From: an uncultured Eubacteriales bacterium
Lineage (GTDB): Bacteria > Bacillota > Clostridia > Oscillospirales > Oscillospiraceae
Length of the DNA: 34,904 bases
NCBI GenBank assembly: GCA_900313925.1
Contig: OMTF01000004.1
Location: 1 to 34,904 of the forward strand
Reading direction: 5' to 3'
Part shown: in pieces, positions 34,250 to 34,904 of the stretch
How the letters are laid out: each line of letters opens with the position of its first letter
Numbering within the stretch: position 1 is the stretch's first letter
Position numbers and translations under genes: made by a program
The notes under the pieces: model-generated
Told to the model about the DNA's origin: nothing
The model's database searches: none
The model's input: the letters and a program-made list of their open reading frames with translations, nothing else

Positions 34250-34309
34250 AAACATCGTTGTAGTTCTAGTTTAGCAATTAAAATTCTTGCATTCAAAGGA
34301 GTCAAAAAA

Positions 34310-34579
34310 ATGAATAAAGCTGAACTCGTTAGAGCCGTCGCTAAGGAAGCTGGCCTTAAGAACAAAGAAGCGGAAGCAGCAATCACTGCTTTTACAAATG
34401 TAGTTGAAAAGGCTCTGAAAAAAGGCGATAAGGTAACTTTAGTTGGATTTGGTACTTTTGAAGTACGCGAAAGAGCGGGTCGTGTTGGGCGCAATCCTCA
34501 GACCGGTGCCGAAATTAAAATTGGCCCCTCTAAATCCCCTGCTTTTAAAGCTGGTAAAGCTTTCAAGGATGCAATTTAA
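34310..34579 (+). CDS. hup: HU-family DNA-binding protein
   Basis: HU bends and compacts DNA as a small dimeric nucleoid protein. The 89-residue product has the usual length. The N-terminus is MNKAELVRAVAKEAG. The signature GFGTFEVRERAGRVGRNPQT marks the beta-arm region, including the conserved RxGRNPxTG loop that intercalates into DNA. An AAAGGAG site precedes the ATG at 34310. It is monocistronic, with its own promoter and terminator. Confidence 0.97.
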   Translation: MNKAELVRAVAKEAGLKNKEAEAAITAFTNVVEKALKKGDKVTLVGFGTFEVRERAGRVGRNPQTGAEIKIGPSKSPAFKAGKAFKDAI

Positions 34580-34607
34580 TTGGTTCTATAATAAATGTTG
34601 GGGTAGA

Positions 34608-34635
34608 GCTCTGGAGAAAAAGCTCCAGAGCTTTT
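34608..34635 (+). terminator. HU terminator
   Basis: GCTCTGGAG (34608-34616) pairs with CTCCAGAGC (34623-34631) around six bases, followed by TTTTC. It lies 28 bases after the HU stop codon. Confidence 0.85.
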
Positions 34636-34723
34636 CTTTCATGCCAAAAGAAAAAACAGTGGAGCATAAAGAACAAAACCTTTAGAATATAGGTGCCTAA
34701 TCCAAAACGAAAGGATGTTCAAT

Positions 34724-34904
34724 ATGCTCTATAAAGATAATATAACAAAGCTGATGGGATTGGAAGAGGCCATTGTAGAACGGGTGGAGGAAACAAGTAC
34801 AGAGCATCATATCTACCTGGAAATGCTCAGGAAAGAGCACCCATGCCCGCGATGCGGGGAAAGAACAAACAAAATCCACGACTATCGTGAGCAGAAAATA
34901 AGAG
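34724..34904 (+). CDS. ISL3-family transposase, N-terminal part (truncated by the window)
   Basis: The frame from ATG at 34724 stays open to the window edge, about 60 residues. It has the zf-ISL3 pattern: an N-terminal helix, then HPCPRCGERTNKIHDYREQK, with a CPxCG knuckle and the typical IHDYREQKIR run. AAAGG lies 9 bases upstream; an ATG at 34715 in the same frame is also possible. The rest of the gene lies outside the window, so integrity is unknown. No terminal inverted repeat could be pinned between the HU terminator and the start. It bounds the housekeeping block on the right. Confidence 0.8.
   Translation, partial: MLYKDNITKLMGLEEAIVERVEETSTEHHIYLEMLRKEHPCPRCGERTNKIHDYREQKIR

Noticed and set aside
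34241-34309. Upstream extension of HU from an earlier ATG
   Set aside because: The ATG overlaps the -10 region of a strong promoter, and the extra residues do not resemble HU.

Overview
The window is a low-GC chromosomal segment that reads as a Gram-positive Firmicute, most likely Clostridia of the Oscillospiraceae/Ruminococcaceae type. The basis is Shine-Dalgarno-led genes, an RNase J, a type A RNase P RNA, a cysteine T-box, a DUF1385-prmC pair, a DUF5685 protein next to a J-domain protein, and a SpoIID-type cell-wall protein. This placement is inference from gene content; no 16S rRNA is present. Nearly all of it is housekeeping DNA, bounded on both sides by transposase fragments: the tail of an integrase-core transposase at 1-126 and the start of an ISL3-type transposase from 34724 to the right edge.

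Left third. A secreted SLH/SH3/SpoIID protein (318-2639) precedes the queuosine genes queA and tgt and then secG (+ strand, to 5276). A hairpin terminator separates these from an opposing operon read leftward from about 9290: rpe, recR, RNase J and a DUF436 protein. After a 390-base divergent intergenic region comes a rightward cassette, xpaC-like, TelA-like, LemA-like and TPM-domain genes (9638-13219), which looks like an envelope-stress or toxic-anion resistance unit. A bidirectional terminator then faces murD (- strand).

Middle. Between murD and rnpB lies about 780 bases with a small, apparently frameshifted gene (14796-15160, -). The RNase P RNA (about 15518-15862, +) has a clear promoter and terminator. 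Next come a DUF1015 protein and glycerol kinase (-), a divergent monoacylglycerol-lipase-like hydrolase (+) that could supply glycerol, and a tRNA-Leu(CAA) on the minus strand.

Right. A long rightward block holds a two-component system (response regulator, then a kinase without an outside sensor domain), DUF1385, prmC, recA, recX, rimO and pgsA, all closely packed. A promoter overlapping the pgsA stop codon drives a T-box leader whose bulge and specifier fit tRNA-Cys, followed by cysS. Downstream are a MoxR/CbbQ-type AAA+ ATPase with its VWA partner, then a membrane zinc-ribbon protein, a DUF5685 protein and a membrane-anchored J-domain/TPR protein. The last complete gene is an HU DNA-binding protein with its own strong promoter and terminator.

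The best candidates for undescribed biology are the ATPase-VWA-zinc ribbon-DUF5685-J-protein neighbourhood (29434-34105) and the XpaC-TelA-LemA-TPM cassette. Smaller oddities are a 17-bp perfect hairpin inside the SpoIID gene, the frameshifted small gene, and dyad symmetries at glpK and upstream of telA. No CRISPR array, prophage, toxin-antitoxin pair or restriction system is visible.
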